A stretch of 11,656 bases of DNA, taken from positions 1-11,656 of the forward strand of contig WTJP01000019.1 of the NCBI GenBank assembly GCA_011526275.1, in the 5' to 3' direction. The notes under the pieces were generated by a model. The model was not told the DNA's origin. It did no database searches and was given only the letters and a program-made list of their open reading frames with translations. The translations under genes and the position numbers were made by a program. Each line of letters begins with the position of its first letter. Position 1 is the first letter of the stretch. Positions 1 to 8,400 of the stretch are shown here, in pieces. This DNA is from Candidatus Arcticimaribacter sp. (GTDB lineage Bacteria > Bacteroidota > Bacteroidia > Flavobacteriales > Flavobacteriaceae).

Positions 1-2
1 AG

Positions 3-10
3 TATCTTTG
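3..10 (+). promoter_or_regulatory. Possible Bacteroidota -7 promoter box
   Basis: The bases TATCTTTG match the Bacteroidota primary-sigma -7 consensus TAnnTTTG exactly. The box ends 6 bases before the ATG at 17, so transcription would begin almost at the start codon and the mRNA would be leaderless or nearly so. The upstream -33 element lies outside the window, so only half of the promoter can be judged. A chance match is possible. Confidence 0.35.
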
Positions 11-16
11 AAATGC

Positions 17-2035
17 ATGAAAAAGATTGTAATTCTCCTCTTATTTTGCTGCGCGCAACTGCATGGGCAAAAAGACAGTTTAGCCGTTATTAGCTTACAG
101 GAAGTTGAACTGAAATCAGTTCGATTAAACACGTCCATGTTGCGCTTTCCCGCAGCGCTTGTACGAAAACAGCTTGCGATAGATTACGCTGGACCCCAAC
201 AGTCCTTGCAAGAATACATTGAAGATTTACCGGGGGTAATTAGTTTTAACCGCACCAATTTTGCCCAAGATTTACGTCTTTCCATTCGTGGGTTTGGCGC
301 TCGATCTGCCTTTGGAATCCGCGGGATAAAATTAGTGGTTGACGGGATTCCCGAAACCACCCCTGACGGTCAGGGGCAACTAGATAATCTCCCCCTAGCC
401 TTGCTCTCGAGCATTGAACTTGCACGAGGGCCAAACAGTCTCCGTTTTGGGAATGCCGCTGGCGGGGTACTCTATTTAAACACCCTAGAGAATAGCGAAA
501 AAAACAGGAACAGCTTTGCAATACAACAAGGAAGTTTTGGTCAAGCCAACTACCAATGGACTGGTGGACTTAAAAGTGATAACACCCACTTTATTTATCA
601 GGCGAGTCATGCAAGAAATGAGGGCTATCGCAACCACAGTTCTTTTTCCTCTTCTATGGTTAATCTTAAGTTAAAGCAACAACTAAATCCAAACACCAAA
701 GTGGTTGTTCAACTCAATATAACCAACAGCCCAGAAGCTTTGGATGCTGGCGGACAAACAGTGGAAGAATTAAACACTAATCCAAATAGTGCTCGCGATA
801 GAAATGTGCAGTTTGATGCAGGCGAAAGTATTCAGCACATAAAATCTGGGATTCACCTCAACCACCAAAAAGGAGAAAATGCGTTTGAATTTTATGCCTT
901 TACTTCCGAGCGAGATTTTGAGGGACGTCTTCCCTTTAATTTTGGTGGATGGATCAATTTAGAGCGCAGCTATTCAGGGCATGGAGGCAGTTATGCTAGA
1001 AGTTGGAAAAGGGAGAACTTGGAAGGCAACAGCCAAATAGGCTATGCTTATGGGAGGCAGCAGGACATTCGTTCCCGCTTCATCAATAATGATGGTAGCC
1101 AAGGAGCACTTACGCTAAACCAAAAAGAATTTTTTCACAGTTTTGGCGCCTACTTTATTCAGCATCTCAACTACCTCAACTGGACATTAAATGCTGGTGT
1201 TCGCTGGGACAACAACCAATTAGGACTGAACGACTATTTTACTGCAGACGGGGTGAATAGCGCTGAGAAAAGTTTGAAAGCTTTTAGTCCGCAACTGGGA
1301 ATTTCTTATGCCTTATCGTCAACGTTTGCCTTCTTTTTTAATCATGCAAAAAGTTATGAGACGCCTAGTTTGAGTGAACTTTCTGCCGACCCAGACGGAG
1401 GGGGAGGTTTCAACGAGGGTTTAGGAATTCAAGAAGCGATCAATCGTGAGTTTGGCTTAAATTTTAAAAGCAATCGCACACGTGCATCTTTGGTTTATTT
1501 TAATATCACCACAAAAAATGATCTTGTCCCCTATCGACTAGCTTCCTTTCAAGGGAGAACTTTTTATCGCAACGCAGGCAGCACACTACGTCGAGGTTGG
1601 GAGCTTTTTGTCTCCCACCAACTGCATGCTAAATGGAACACCCAATTGACATGGAACAGCGGTGAATTTACCTATTCCGACTATGAGAATAACGGGACGC
1701 GCTTTGACGGAAATCGTTTACCGGGCTTACCAAACAACTTTGGACAATGGAATTTAAACTTTATGCCTAAAAAAGATTGGCAAGTTCGCTATGCAAGAAC
1801 CTACCGCGGGGAGATTTTCGCCGATGATGGAAATGCTACTTCCATAGCCGCTTTTTGGCGAGATGATCTACAATTAAAACTTCCCGTGAAACAGCAGCTT
1901 GGGTTAGTATTGGGAGCAAACAATATTTTCAATGTGCACTACAGCGACAATATTCGCATCAACGCTTTTGGTGGACGGTTCTATGAGGCCGCACCGGGAC
2001 GAGAAGTTTATGCACGACTACACTACCATTTTTAA
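17..2035 (+). CDS. TonB-dependent outer-membrane receptor
   Basis: This encodes a 672-residue outer-membrane receptor that would import a bound ligand using TonB/ExbBD energy; the ligand cannot be told from sequence. The ATG at 17 is chosen because it gives a clean signal peptide (MKKIVILLLFCCAQLHGQ, cleavage probably after Gln18). A TTG at 8 in the same frame would add only three residues and overlaps a possible promoter box. A segment at about residues 24-37 (ISLQEVELKSVRL) could act as a TonB box. The plug spans about 45-157, with the family motifs RGFGAR (91-96) and DGIP...PDGQGQ (109-121) and the GNAAGGV segment. The rest alternates aromatic and polar residues as in a 22-strand barrel and ends in Phe (YARLHYHF). 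It lacks the N-terminal carboxypeptidase-regulatory domain of SusC-type receptors and has no SusD partner in view. Its stop overlaps the stop of the convergent operon. Confidence 0.9.
   Translation: MKKIVILLLFCCAQLHGQKDSLAVISLQEVELKSVRLNTSMLRFPAALVRKQLAIDYAGPQQSLQEYIEDLPGVISFNRTNFAQDLRLSIRGFGARSAFGIRGIKLVVDGIPETTPDGQGQLDNLPLALLSSIELARGPNSLRFGNAAGGVLYLNTLENSEKNRNSFAIQQGSFGQANYQWTGGLKSDNTHFIYQASHARNEGYRNHSSFSSSMVNLKLKQQLNPNTKVVVQLNITNSPEALDAGGQTVEELNTNPNSARDRNVQFDAGESIQHIKSGIHLNHQKGENAFEFYAFTSERDFEGRLPFNFGGWINLERSYSGHGGSYARSWKRENLEGNSQIGYAYGRQQDIRSRFINNDGSQGALTLNQKEFFHSFGAYFIQHLNYLNWTLNAGVRWDNNQLGLNDYFTADGVNSAEKSLKAFSPQLGISYALSSTFAFFFNHAKSYETPSLSELSADPDGGGGFNEGLGIQEAINREFGLNFKSNRTRASLVYFNITTKNDLVPYRLASFQGRTFYRNAGSTLRRGWELFVSHQLHAKWNTQLTWNSGEFTYSDYENNGTRFDGNRLPGLPNNFGQWNLNFMPKKDWQVRYARTYRGEIFADDGNATSIAAFWRDDLQLKLPVKQQLGLVLGANNIFNVHYSDNIRINAFGGRFYEAAPGREVYARLHYHF
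2032..2035. other. Shared palindromic stop of convergent genes
   Basis: The four bases TTAA contain the TAA stop of the receptor gene (2033-2035, + strand) and the TAA stop of the OmpA gene (2032-2034, - strand). There is no intergenic space. I see no inverted repeat with a T-tract in the flanking hundred bases, so any terminators must lie inside the opposing coding regions or termination is factor-dependent. Confidence 0.9.
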
Positions 2036-4194
2036 AGGCGAATCACTTTAAAATCGGTTCTTCGGTTTTGTTGGTGTTCTTCTTCACTTACGCCTATACA
2101 GGGACTTTCTGCCACCCAGGAAGGAATGCCTAAAGCATCTAATGCTTCTTTCACCGTAGAGAGTGATCCAATTAAATCGGACTGCGCTACAATAACACGC
2201 TTCACCCCATTGACTTGAACGGTTGAAGAGGTATATCCTTGTGCTTCTAGCTTGTTTTGCATGGCAATTACATTAGCAGGATTAGCATAGGACCCAACGA
2301 TTAGCTGGTAATCTTTAAGGGAAGCATCGAGACTATCTTGCTCACCATAGCCTTTGCCGTAAATGCGTTCAGGCTTATCAATTCGTGCTCTAACATAGTC
2401 GATGATGGATTTTGTACGACGTTCGGAAAGGGCAAGATTATACTCCGCACTAGCACGACAATCGGTATATGAACTCACCTCAATTTCTAGAGTGGGGTAT
2501 TTTTTCATCATCTCAACCACCTTTTCGACACGATCGATATATTCCTCCAAAATATTGCTTTTGTCTAGGTTGTAATAAATGGACGCAAAAGCCGAGGAAA
2601 GTTCCTTGGTTAAATCAGCCTCGTCTACTTCCGCTCGATCGAGATAGACCCAAACCTCATCAGAAATCCCTTTTACAGTCTTGACTTTGTAAGCAAAAGA
2701 ATCTTTAACCGCCAAAGGTTGGGTGCTCTTATACAAGAACGATCCGTTGGAATGAAAACGAACGACGCCATTTCGAGAGGGTTTTGTTTGCACCGCTTCT
2801 TTCGCTAATAAACGTTGTAGGGGATCTTTTTCATTCAAGGCTTGAATGTCGTTTTTCAGTATCCCATTGTTGGCTACAATTAAAGTATCTGAAGGGACGT
2901 AAACATAACGGTCCTCTATCCCGTTGATTTCTGGTGTAAAGGGAAAAGCGTACATATCGTCGGCACCTTGCCCTCCTGTTCTATCGGAAGCAAAATAAGC
3001 AATAGACAACTGTTCATTTAAGCCAAAAGAAAAATCGTCTTTAGGGGTATTGATGTCTTTCCCCAACACAAAAGCTTCCCAACGCAGTTCAATTTTGTGT
3101 TCTGCAAAGAAGATATCGAGCTGCCCGATGCCCTCCCTCCCGTTGGAGGAAAAGAACAACTGTGTGTCGCTGTAGGCAAAAGGGAAAACCTCGTCTCCTG
3201 CTGTATTGATGTCGGGACCTAAATTAACTGGTTCAGAATATTGGCCATTTTTTATGGTGACATAGTACAAGTCCATTCCTCCAAATCCACCGGGTCGATC
3301 ACTTGCAAAAAAGAGGCGTTCCCCACTTGGGGAAATACTGGGATGTAAAGTAGAACTTCCTTCTAGATTAAAAGGTAAAGCAATAGCGATTCGGTTTTGA
3401 TTGATCTCACTTTTTTTAATGACATAGCTATTCAATTGCACCGTCTTTTCTTTATCATAACGCTGGGCACTGCGCGAAAAATAAAATAAATCGGTTGCTT
3501 GGTGGTAACTCCCCGGACCCTCTTGAAAAAAGGAATTGACCGAACTGGGTACTCCCTCAACACTGCTTAGTTCCATTGCCTTTGGATCGAAATCCCCTTG
3601 ATAAAAATTATAGATGGGATAATCTGTTTTAAGTCGCTTTAAAGCTTTAGACTGCCCTTTGGTTTTTTCTTGATCGCTTAGAAAAAAGACTTCGGGCTTA
3701 TCCTCTTCCGATAAAAAAATAAGTCCAAACTCATTGTTTGGGGTGTTGCCCCCTACTGAAGTAATCGTGTAAGGGCTTGTACCAAACCGCTTCTTGAACA
3801 ACAAACTGTCATTCTCCACCAAAGAAGGGGTGAGCCAAGGTAACTTGTAGGCTTTGGTTCTGTATTCCTCGGCCAATCGGTTTTGCCCCACCAACAAATT
3901 GGAGTAGCGGTAATAGTCGGCTACCCTAGCTTGATTTGAATTGGCAACAGGCGTATACTGCTTCTCGGCTTCCACTTTTTTATTTCTATACAAATAAGCT
4001 AAAGCAAAATTGCGTTGTTGTTCCAGCGTGAGTTCCCCTTGGTGTTTTTCAAAAGCTGAAATAGCAGCTGGGTACATTTTATTGATGAAATAATAATCCC
4101 CCCAAGTATCTGTTGGACTTGCCGTTGTACTTTGTGCAAAGGACTTGCTTAAGGCAAGGAGAAAAAGCAAAAAATAATTGACTGACTGTTTCAT
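2032..4194 (-). CDS. TPR-PD40-OmpA protein with nested SPOR-like domain
   Basis: This 720-residue envelope protein is last in the adhesin operon and starts 2 bases after the PorP/SprF stop. A signal peptide covers about residues 1-21 (LLALSKSFAQ). Residues about 30-115 are helical and TPR-like. Three PD40/beta-propeller repeats follow at 284-312, 337-364 and 390-417 (HPSISPSGERLFFASDR; LFFSSNGREG; AYFASDRTGG). Residues about 430-518 resemble a cadherin/Big_9-like fold (NNGILKNDI, then NGSFLY and DSFAYKV). The OmpA-like domain starts near 533; Asp578 in SYTDCRAS and Arg593 in LSERR align with the diaminopimelate-contacting pair of known OmpA domains. After GKGYGE (613-618) the domain is interrupted by about 70 residues resembling SPOR (627-697), then resumes with CIGVSEEEHQQNRRTDFKV. 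Family knowledge places it in the periplasm, bound to peptidoglycan; coupling to the adhesin and PorP proteins is inferred from the operon. Confidence 0.9.
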   Translation of the reverse strand: MKQSVNYFLLFLLALSKSFAQSTTASPTDTWGDYYFINKMYPAAISAFEKHQGELTLEQQRNFALAYLYRNKKVEAEKQYTPVANSNQARVADYYRYSNLLVGQNRLAEEYRTKAYKLPWLTPSLVENDSLLFKKRFGTSPYTITSVGGNTPNNEFGLIFLSEEDKPEVFFLSDQEKTKGQSKALKRLKTDYPIYNFYQGDFDPKAMELSSVEGVPSSVNSFFQEGPGSYHQATDLFYFSRSAQRYDKEKTVQLNSYVIKKSEINQNRIAIALPFNLEGSSTLHPSISPSGERLFFASDRPGGFGGMDLYYVTIKNGQYSEPVNLGPDINTAGDEVFPFAYSDTQLFFSSNGREGIGQLDIFFAEHKIELRWEAFVLGKDINTPKDDFSFGLNEQLSIAYFASDRTGGQGADDMYAFPFTPEINGIEDRYVYVPSDTLIVANNGILKNDIQALNEKDPLQRLLAKEAVQTKPSRNGVVRFHSNGSFLYKSTQPLAVKDSFAYKVKTVKGISDEVWVYLDRAEVDEADLTKELSSAFASIYYNLDKSNILEEYIDRVEKVVEMMKKYPTLEIEVSSYTDCRASAEYNLALSERRTKSIIDYVRARIDKPERIYGKGYGEQDSLDASLKDYQLIVGSYANPANVIAMQNKLEAQGYTSSTVQVNGVKRVIVAQSDLIGSLSTVKEALDALGIPSWVAESPCIGVSEEEHQQNRRTDFKVIRL
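2104..2316 (-). other. SPOR-like domain inserted in OmpA domain (coding segment)
   Basis: Residues 627-697 of the OmpA protein read as a SPOR domain. They open with YQLIVGSYANPANV, continue with a helix ending in LEAQGY, then a strand pair around VNGVKRVIVAQ, a second helix (VKEALDALGI) and a last strand (SWVAES). SPOR domains bind denuded glycan strands at division septa. The segment sits exactly between GYGE and the C-x-x-x-EEEHQQNRR tail of the OmpA fold. The call rests on pattern recognition, not a profile search. Confidence 0.7.
2641..2913 (-). other. Cadherin/Big_9-like linker domain (coding segment)
   Basis: Residues 428-518 of the OmpA protein carry the hallmarks of the bacterial cadherin-like 'ND-rich' Ig fold: DTLIVANNGILKND, then RNGVVRFHSNGSFLYKS, then KDSFAYKVKTVKGISDEVWVYL. 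In related flavobacterial PD40-OmpA proteins this position is more often a carboxypeptidase-regulatory-like domain, so the substitution is notable. The fold assignment is by motif only. Confidence 0.55.
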
Positions 4195-4196
4195 GC

Positions 4197-5123
4197 TTAA
4201 AAGAATCTAGGTGAACGTAAATAGCCTTGTGTTTTTGGACTTAAATCTAAGCGTAAAAACACCTCGTGGGTAGTCGCATTGAGACCATTGTTGATGACAG
4301 ATGAAGGAAAACCATAGGAATACCCCAAAGAGAAAGTGCCTAAATTTATTCCCATCAATGCGCTAGCTCCCGTCCCCGAAAAAGATCGAAAAGTGTCTGC
4401 ATTAAAGTTATTCCTGATTTGCCCTCCCAACCAAAAAGTTTCGGCAAATATTCCCAGCAAAGAGAAATCATAGCCCGCCACGCTTTTGGTTTGTTTTAAT
4501 AATACACTAGGTTTCAACATAAAATTATCGCTAAAGGAAACTAACCCTCCAGTGATAAAATAAAAGTGTTGTTCTTGCGCATAATCTTCATGTGCGAGCA
4601 TTTGCGGTACGGCTAAGCCTGCATAGAAATTTTGGGTGTAATAATAAAAGCCAAAACCTATGTTAGGGAGTAAGGCTTGCTCTTGATCAATTTGAAAGGC
4701 CGAATCGTTAGGAACCAAGGTATTGATCATGTCGGGATTGAGTGCAAAGTTGAGTGCTCCTGCTTTCAATCCAAGCGCCAGACGGTGATCTTTTCGATTT
4801 AAGCGCAAGTGATAGGCTAAATCAATAGCAAAGGAAGTAGTCCCCACGGGACCAATTTTGTCATTGAGCACGCTTAAACCAAAACCTATATTCTTCGCAG
4901 AAACTGGGCCGCTAAAAGAAAGGGTTTGCGTTAGAGGTGCGCCTTCAATACCTGTCCATTGCGAACGTAAAACAGAAGTAAAGTTAGTTACTCCTCTCGA
5001 ACCAACATAGGCGGGATTAACCGCTTGATGATTGTACATATAGTGACTAAAACTCGACTCTTGTTGCGCATTTCCCCAAAGGAAAAACAAAAACGCGATA
5101 AAAAAGTATCCCAATTTCTGCAT
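4197..5123 (-). CDS. PorP/SprF-family type IX secretion-associated membrane protein
   Basis: This 308-residue outer-membrane protein belongs to the PorP/SprF family. It has a signal peptide (about residues 1-20, ending GNAQ). The family signatures are in order: YMYNHQAVNPAYVGSR at 28-43, RSQWTGIEGAPLTQT at 53-67, and NDKIGPV at 87-93, followed by alternating strands typical of a small barrel. Members are encoded next to large adhesins with type-B sorting domains. In Flavobacterium johnsoniae, SprF is needed for secretion of SprB, so the likely client here is the adhesin encoded immediately upstream. The ATG overlaps the adhesin stop codon by one base (TAATG), and a purine-rich AGAAGGAA lies just upstream inside the adhesin's last codons, which suggests translational coupling. 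A role in anchoring rather than export of the client is also possible. Confidence 0.92.
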   Translation of the reverse strand: MQKLGYFFIAFLFFLWGNAQQESSFSHYMYNHQAVNPAYVGSRGVTNFTSVLRSQWTGIEGAPLTQTLSFSGPVSAKNIGFGLSVLNDKIGPVGTTSFAIDLAYHLRLNRKDHRLALGLKAGALNFALNPDMINTLVPNDSAFQIDQEQALLPNIGFGFYYYTQNFYAGLAVPQMLAHEDYAQEQHFYFITGGLVSFSDNFMLKPSVLLKQTKSVAGYDFSLLGIFAETFWLGGQIRNNFNADTFRSFSGTGASALMGINLGTFSLGYSYGFPSSVINNGLNATTHEVFLRLDLSPKTQGYLRSPRFF

Positions 5124-5134
5124 TAGTTCCTTCT
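5121..5134 (-). promoter_or_regulatory. TAATG coupling site with SD-like AGAAGGAA
   Basis: On the minus strand the adhesin's last codons (Arg-Arg-Asn) give AGAAGGAAC, followed by the stop TAA, whose last A is the first base of the porP/sprF-like ATG. The AGAAGGA stretch lies about 4-5 bases upstream of the ATG, a usable Shine-Dalgarno spacing. Bacteroidota rarely rely on Shine-Dalgarno pairing, so stop-start reinitiation may matter more. The gene pair is probably translated in a fixed ratio (inference). Confidence 0.5.
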
Positions 5135-5413
5135 TTTAATGTAAATAAACCCAGTTAGTGGAGGTGTGCCATCCATCCAAGTTAAAACATAGAAGTAGGT
5201 ACCATCGGGCAGGTTATTATCTCGTCCGATAAACGACTGCACGTTTGAGGTACCCGTCCAATCGTTTTGGTAGTTGGTCGTTTCATAAACTTTAGTTTCC
5301 CAGCGATTGTAAACACTAAGTTGGTAGGCGCTACCACCATCTAACCCTTGGATTTCCCAACGGTCATTTACCCCATCCCCGTCAGGAGAGAAGGCATTGG
5401 GAATGATTACTTC
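5123..5413 (-). other. T9SS type-B C-terminal sorting domain (coding segment)
   Basis: The last 96 residues of the adhesin match the gliding-motility-associated C-terminal (CHU_C-like, type-B) signal. The order is the IPNAFSPDGDGVNDRWEI entry motif, then YQLSVYNRW, then a NDWTG turn, then LPDGTYFYVL and the closing GFIYIKRRN. This signal directs export across the outer membrane by T9SS and typically works with a PorP/SprF-type partner, which is the next gene. Confidence 0.92.
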
Positions 5414-8400
5414 AGCTGGTCCAATAGTAGCCACTTGAGAAATCAACGGAGCCTGACAAATATTTACAGAAGAAAAAACAACCAAACGAATTTCTTGCCC
5501 GCCATAATCCGCCGTGGCATTGGTTAATCGCAAGCGATTCGTTTGACTCCCCTCTACAATTAAACTGTTCTGTAAATCTTCCCAATTGGGTAAAGCTGTA
5601 GTACCGCGATTAATCTGCCATTGATACAATGCAAAAGTAGGACTAGACACCTCCCCTGACAATTCAATATCGTTTGTAAAAGGAATGGTTGAAACGGGTT
5701 GTGTTACCCAAACTAAATTGGGTGTATATTCTTGAAAGTCGTAACTAGAATTTTGATCACGATCGCTGGGGATAACATAACCGCCATGACCTGTTACACG
5801 TCCTTGGGCATCAACGGTAATTGGACTTTGGCCAAGTAAACCGTCAAGATCATCATCTGTAAAACCAGCTTCTAACACATCTAAACAGCCATCATTATCG
5901 GCATCTAAATCTAAATGATCGGGAATCCCATCTAGGTCCGTATCGACAAATCCCTCATCGCTGTCTAAAATACCATCGTTATCATCGTCTAAATCTAGGG
6001 TGTTGGGTACTTGGTCGTTATCGCAATCACCTAAATCTAATCGAGCTAATGTTATACTTTGGAATAAATAACTACATGGATCATCTGGGTCGGTAGCATC
6101 TTGAATTTCTTGTTGATTTTCTACTCCATCCCCATCGCGATCGTCATCACAAACATCGCCTAAACCATCTTGATCAAAGTCCTCTTGGTTAGGGTTAAAG
6201 GTAAAGGGGCAGTTGTCCAAAGCGTCAAATATCCCATCGTTATCACTGTCGGAATCGTTATCAAGGTTTAAGATTAAGACTGAAGATTGATCGAGTAGGC
6301 AATAAAAGGAATCACAATTGGTCGGATCAATTGAAAGGCGAATAACCGAAAGAATATCTCCATCTATCAAATTATCATCTAGGCCAGTTACTCCTATGGT
6401 TTGGGGAAATTTCCAATTGCTTGGTCCAAATACCAAACTTTGACGATCGATTTGAATTTCGGTCGAATCATCTACTGTTAATAAGAGGGTAGTTGTAGTT
6501 AAAATGGAGGTCTGCAAGGCGACAGTAAAGGTCGTTGTACTTCCATTTTCTGAAACCACTTGTGGCTGAGTGAGCATTAATCCAGCAGCATCATCGTCTA
6601 AATTATAGAGCACTACGTCGGCTACGCTCGCTGCAGATAAATTAGCATAAACGGGATCTGCACTATTAGGACTTCCTGTAATGACTTGTACCATTTGTGT
6701 CCCATCAATAAGATTATCGTCAACGCCTGTAAGGGTGACTTGATTGAGCGAAGGTTGATTCCAATCTGCATTTTGTATGAGTACGGAAGTGGCGTTCACT
6801 GTCATCTCATCTACAGCTGCACCTAAAGAAAGTGGAATACTCACATTTGCTCCAGCAGCAGGTTGAGAAAGCAATTCAAACATCAGAGTTACTGTATTCC
6901 CTGCTTCGTTTGTTTTAAAATTATTATCGACCAGTGTAATCAAAACACCAGGGGCGTCGTCGTCTTGATTCATCACCACAAAATGGGGTGCATTAGCATT
7001 GGTAATCGCCCCGAAGTGAACATCGGTTGAACTTATATTCTCAGTCACTATGGTAACTGTTTGTGTTCCATCAGATAAAGGCGGACTATCATTAACACCA
7101 TTCACCGTAATCAACTGAGGTATATTCCAATTGACAGGGGTAAAGGTCACCTGACTTAGTGTTGGCACAGCTTCAGTTGGAACTAAGGAGCGAAGATCAA
7201 TCTGAACATCGGCTGTTGGAATGGCGGTAAGTCGTAAATAAAAACTAGCTGAGTCTCCAGTCTCACTGGAGAGATTATCCACAGGAATTAGCGTAATACT
7301 GGCAACGTCATTGTCGGCATTTGTAACTGAAATCGTTTGACTTGCTACCCCCAGGAAACCAGGATTCGATGCAGGATTAATGGCTGCTGTGATACTGACC
7401 AATTGACTTCCATCAATAAAATATTCGTCGACACTTTGAAGGCCCACCGTTTGTGGGACGTTCCAATTGGAAAAAGTGAAGGTTTTTGTCGAGGGGTTAA
7501 CCAAGTTTATTTCCCCAATATCACTTGAAGTAAAGTCTACACCTACATCGGTTAAAGGTTGAACATCTAAAACAACCGTAAAACTCGCCGTAGCAGAAGA
7601 CCCTTCCATTAAACTCCCTGTTACAGGAGTTATACTAAATCCTGGCAAGTCGTTGTCTAAGGTGTTGACCGTAATTGTTTGCGTGTTAAGCGCAGAGAAA
7701 GCGGGACTTAACGAGAAAGGACTCACACTAACGGTAATGGAGCTGGTCACTGTTCCGTCTAATGTAATATCGTCCACACTAGTTAAGGAAACCGTTTGTG
7801 AGATATTCCAATTAGCAGCTGTAAAAACCAAAACTGCCGTAGTGGTGTTGACTTGAGATTCTGTTGCGTCTAAAGTCGCTATGTCTAGAATAACAAATTC
7901 CCCAGGATTGGGCTCTGCATCTAAAACCACGGTAAAGCTCACCGTTGCTGTATCTCCTTCTAATAAATCTCCCCCTTGTAATGGGCTAAGCGTAAAGCCA
8001 GCAACCTCATTATCGTTGTTCGGAACAATTAAAGTTTGTGATCCCACAGAGGTAAACAAAGCAGCTGAAGAAGGGTCTATGGTAAAGGTTAAGGTGCTAT
8101 TAATTGTGCCATCGATAATAAAATCATCTAAGGAAGAAAGCGTAATGGTTTGTGTGGCATTCCAATTGGTATTGGTAAATGTCAAACTGACTTGGGTAGA
8201 ACTCACCTCATCGGTAGGACTCAATACTAGGTTAATGATTACGTCACTTGAGGGCTGGGCATCTAAAACCAATGTAAAACTTGCGGTTTGAGTTGATGCT
8301 TCTGTCAAGGTTCCTGTGAGTGCCGATAAGGTAAAGCCAGGTGTATCGTTATCGAGGTGATTTAAGCTAACGGTTTGGGTGGCTAGACTTGTAAAAGCCG

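Noticed and set aside
8..10. TTG as start codon of the receptor
   Set aside because: It overlaps the possible -7 box and adds only three residues before the Met-Lys-Lys signal peptide start at 17.
246..521. Minus-strand 91-codon frame inside the receptor gene
   Set aside because: It lies opposite the conserved plug domain and its translation has no recognisable features.
2036..2085. TCGGTTCTTCGGTTTT as a possible terminator hairpin after the receptor gene
   Set aside because: It is a direct repeat of CGGTT, not an inverted repeat, and lies inside the coding sequence of the OmpA gene.
2469..2684. Plus-strand 71-codon frame inside the OmpA gene
   Set aside because: It is antisense to the conserved OmpA domain and has no recognisable features.
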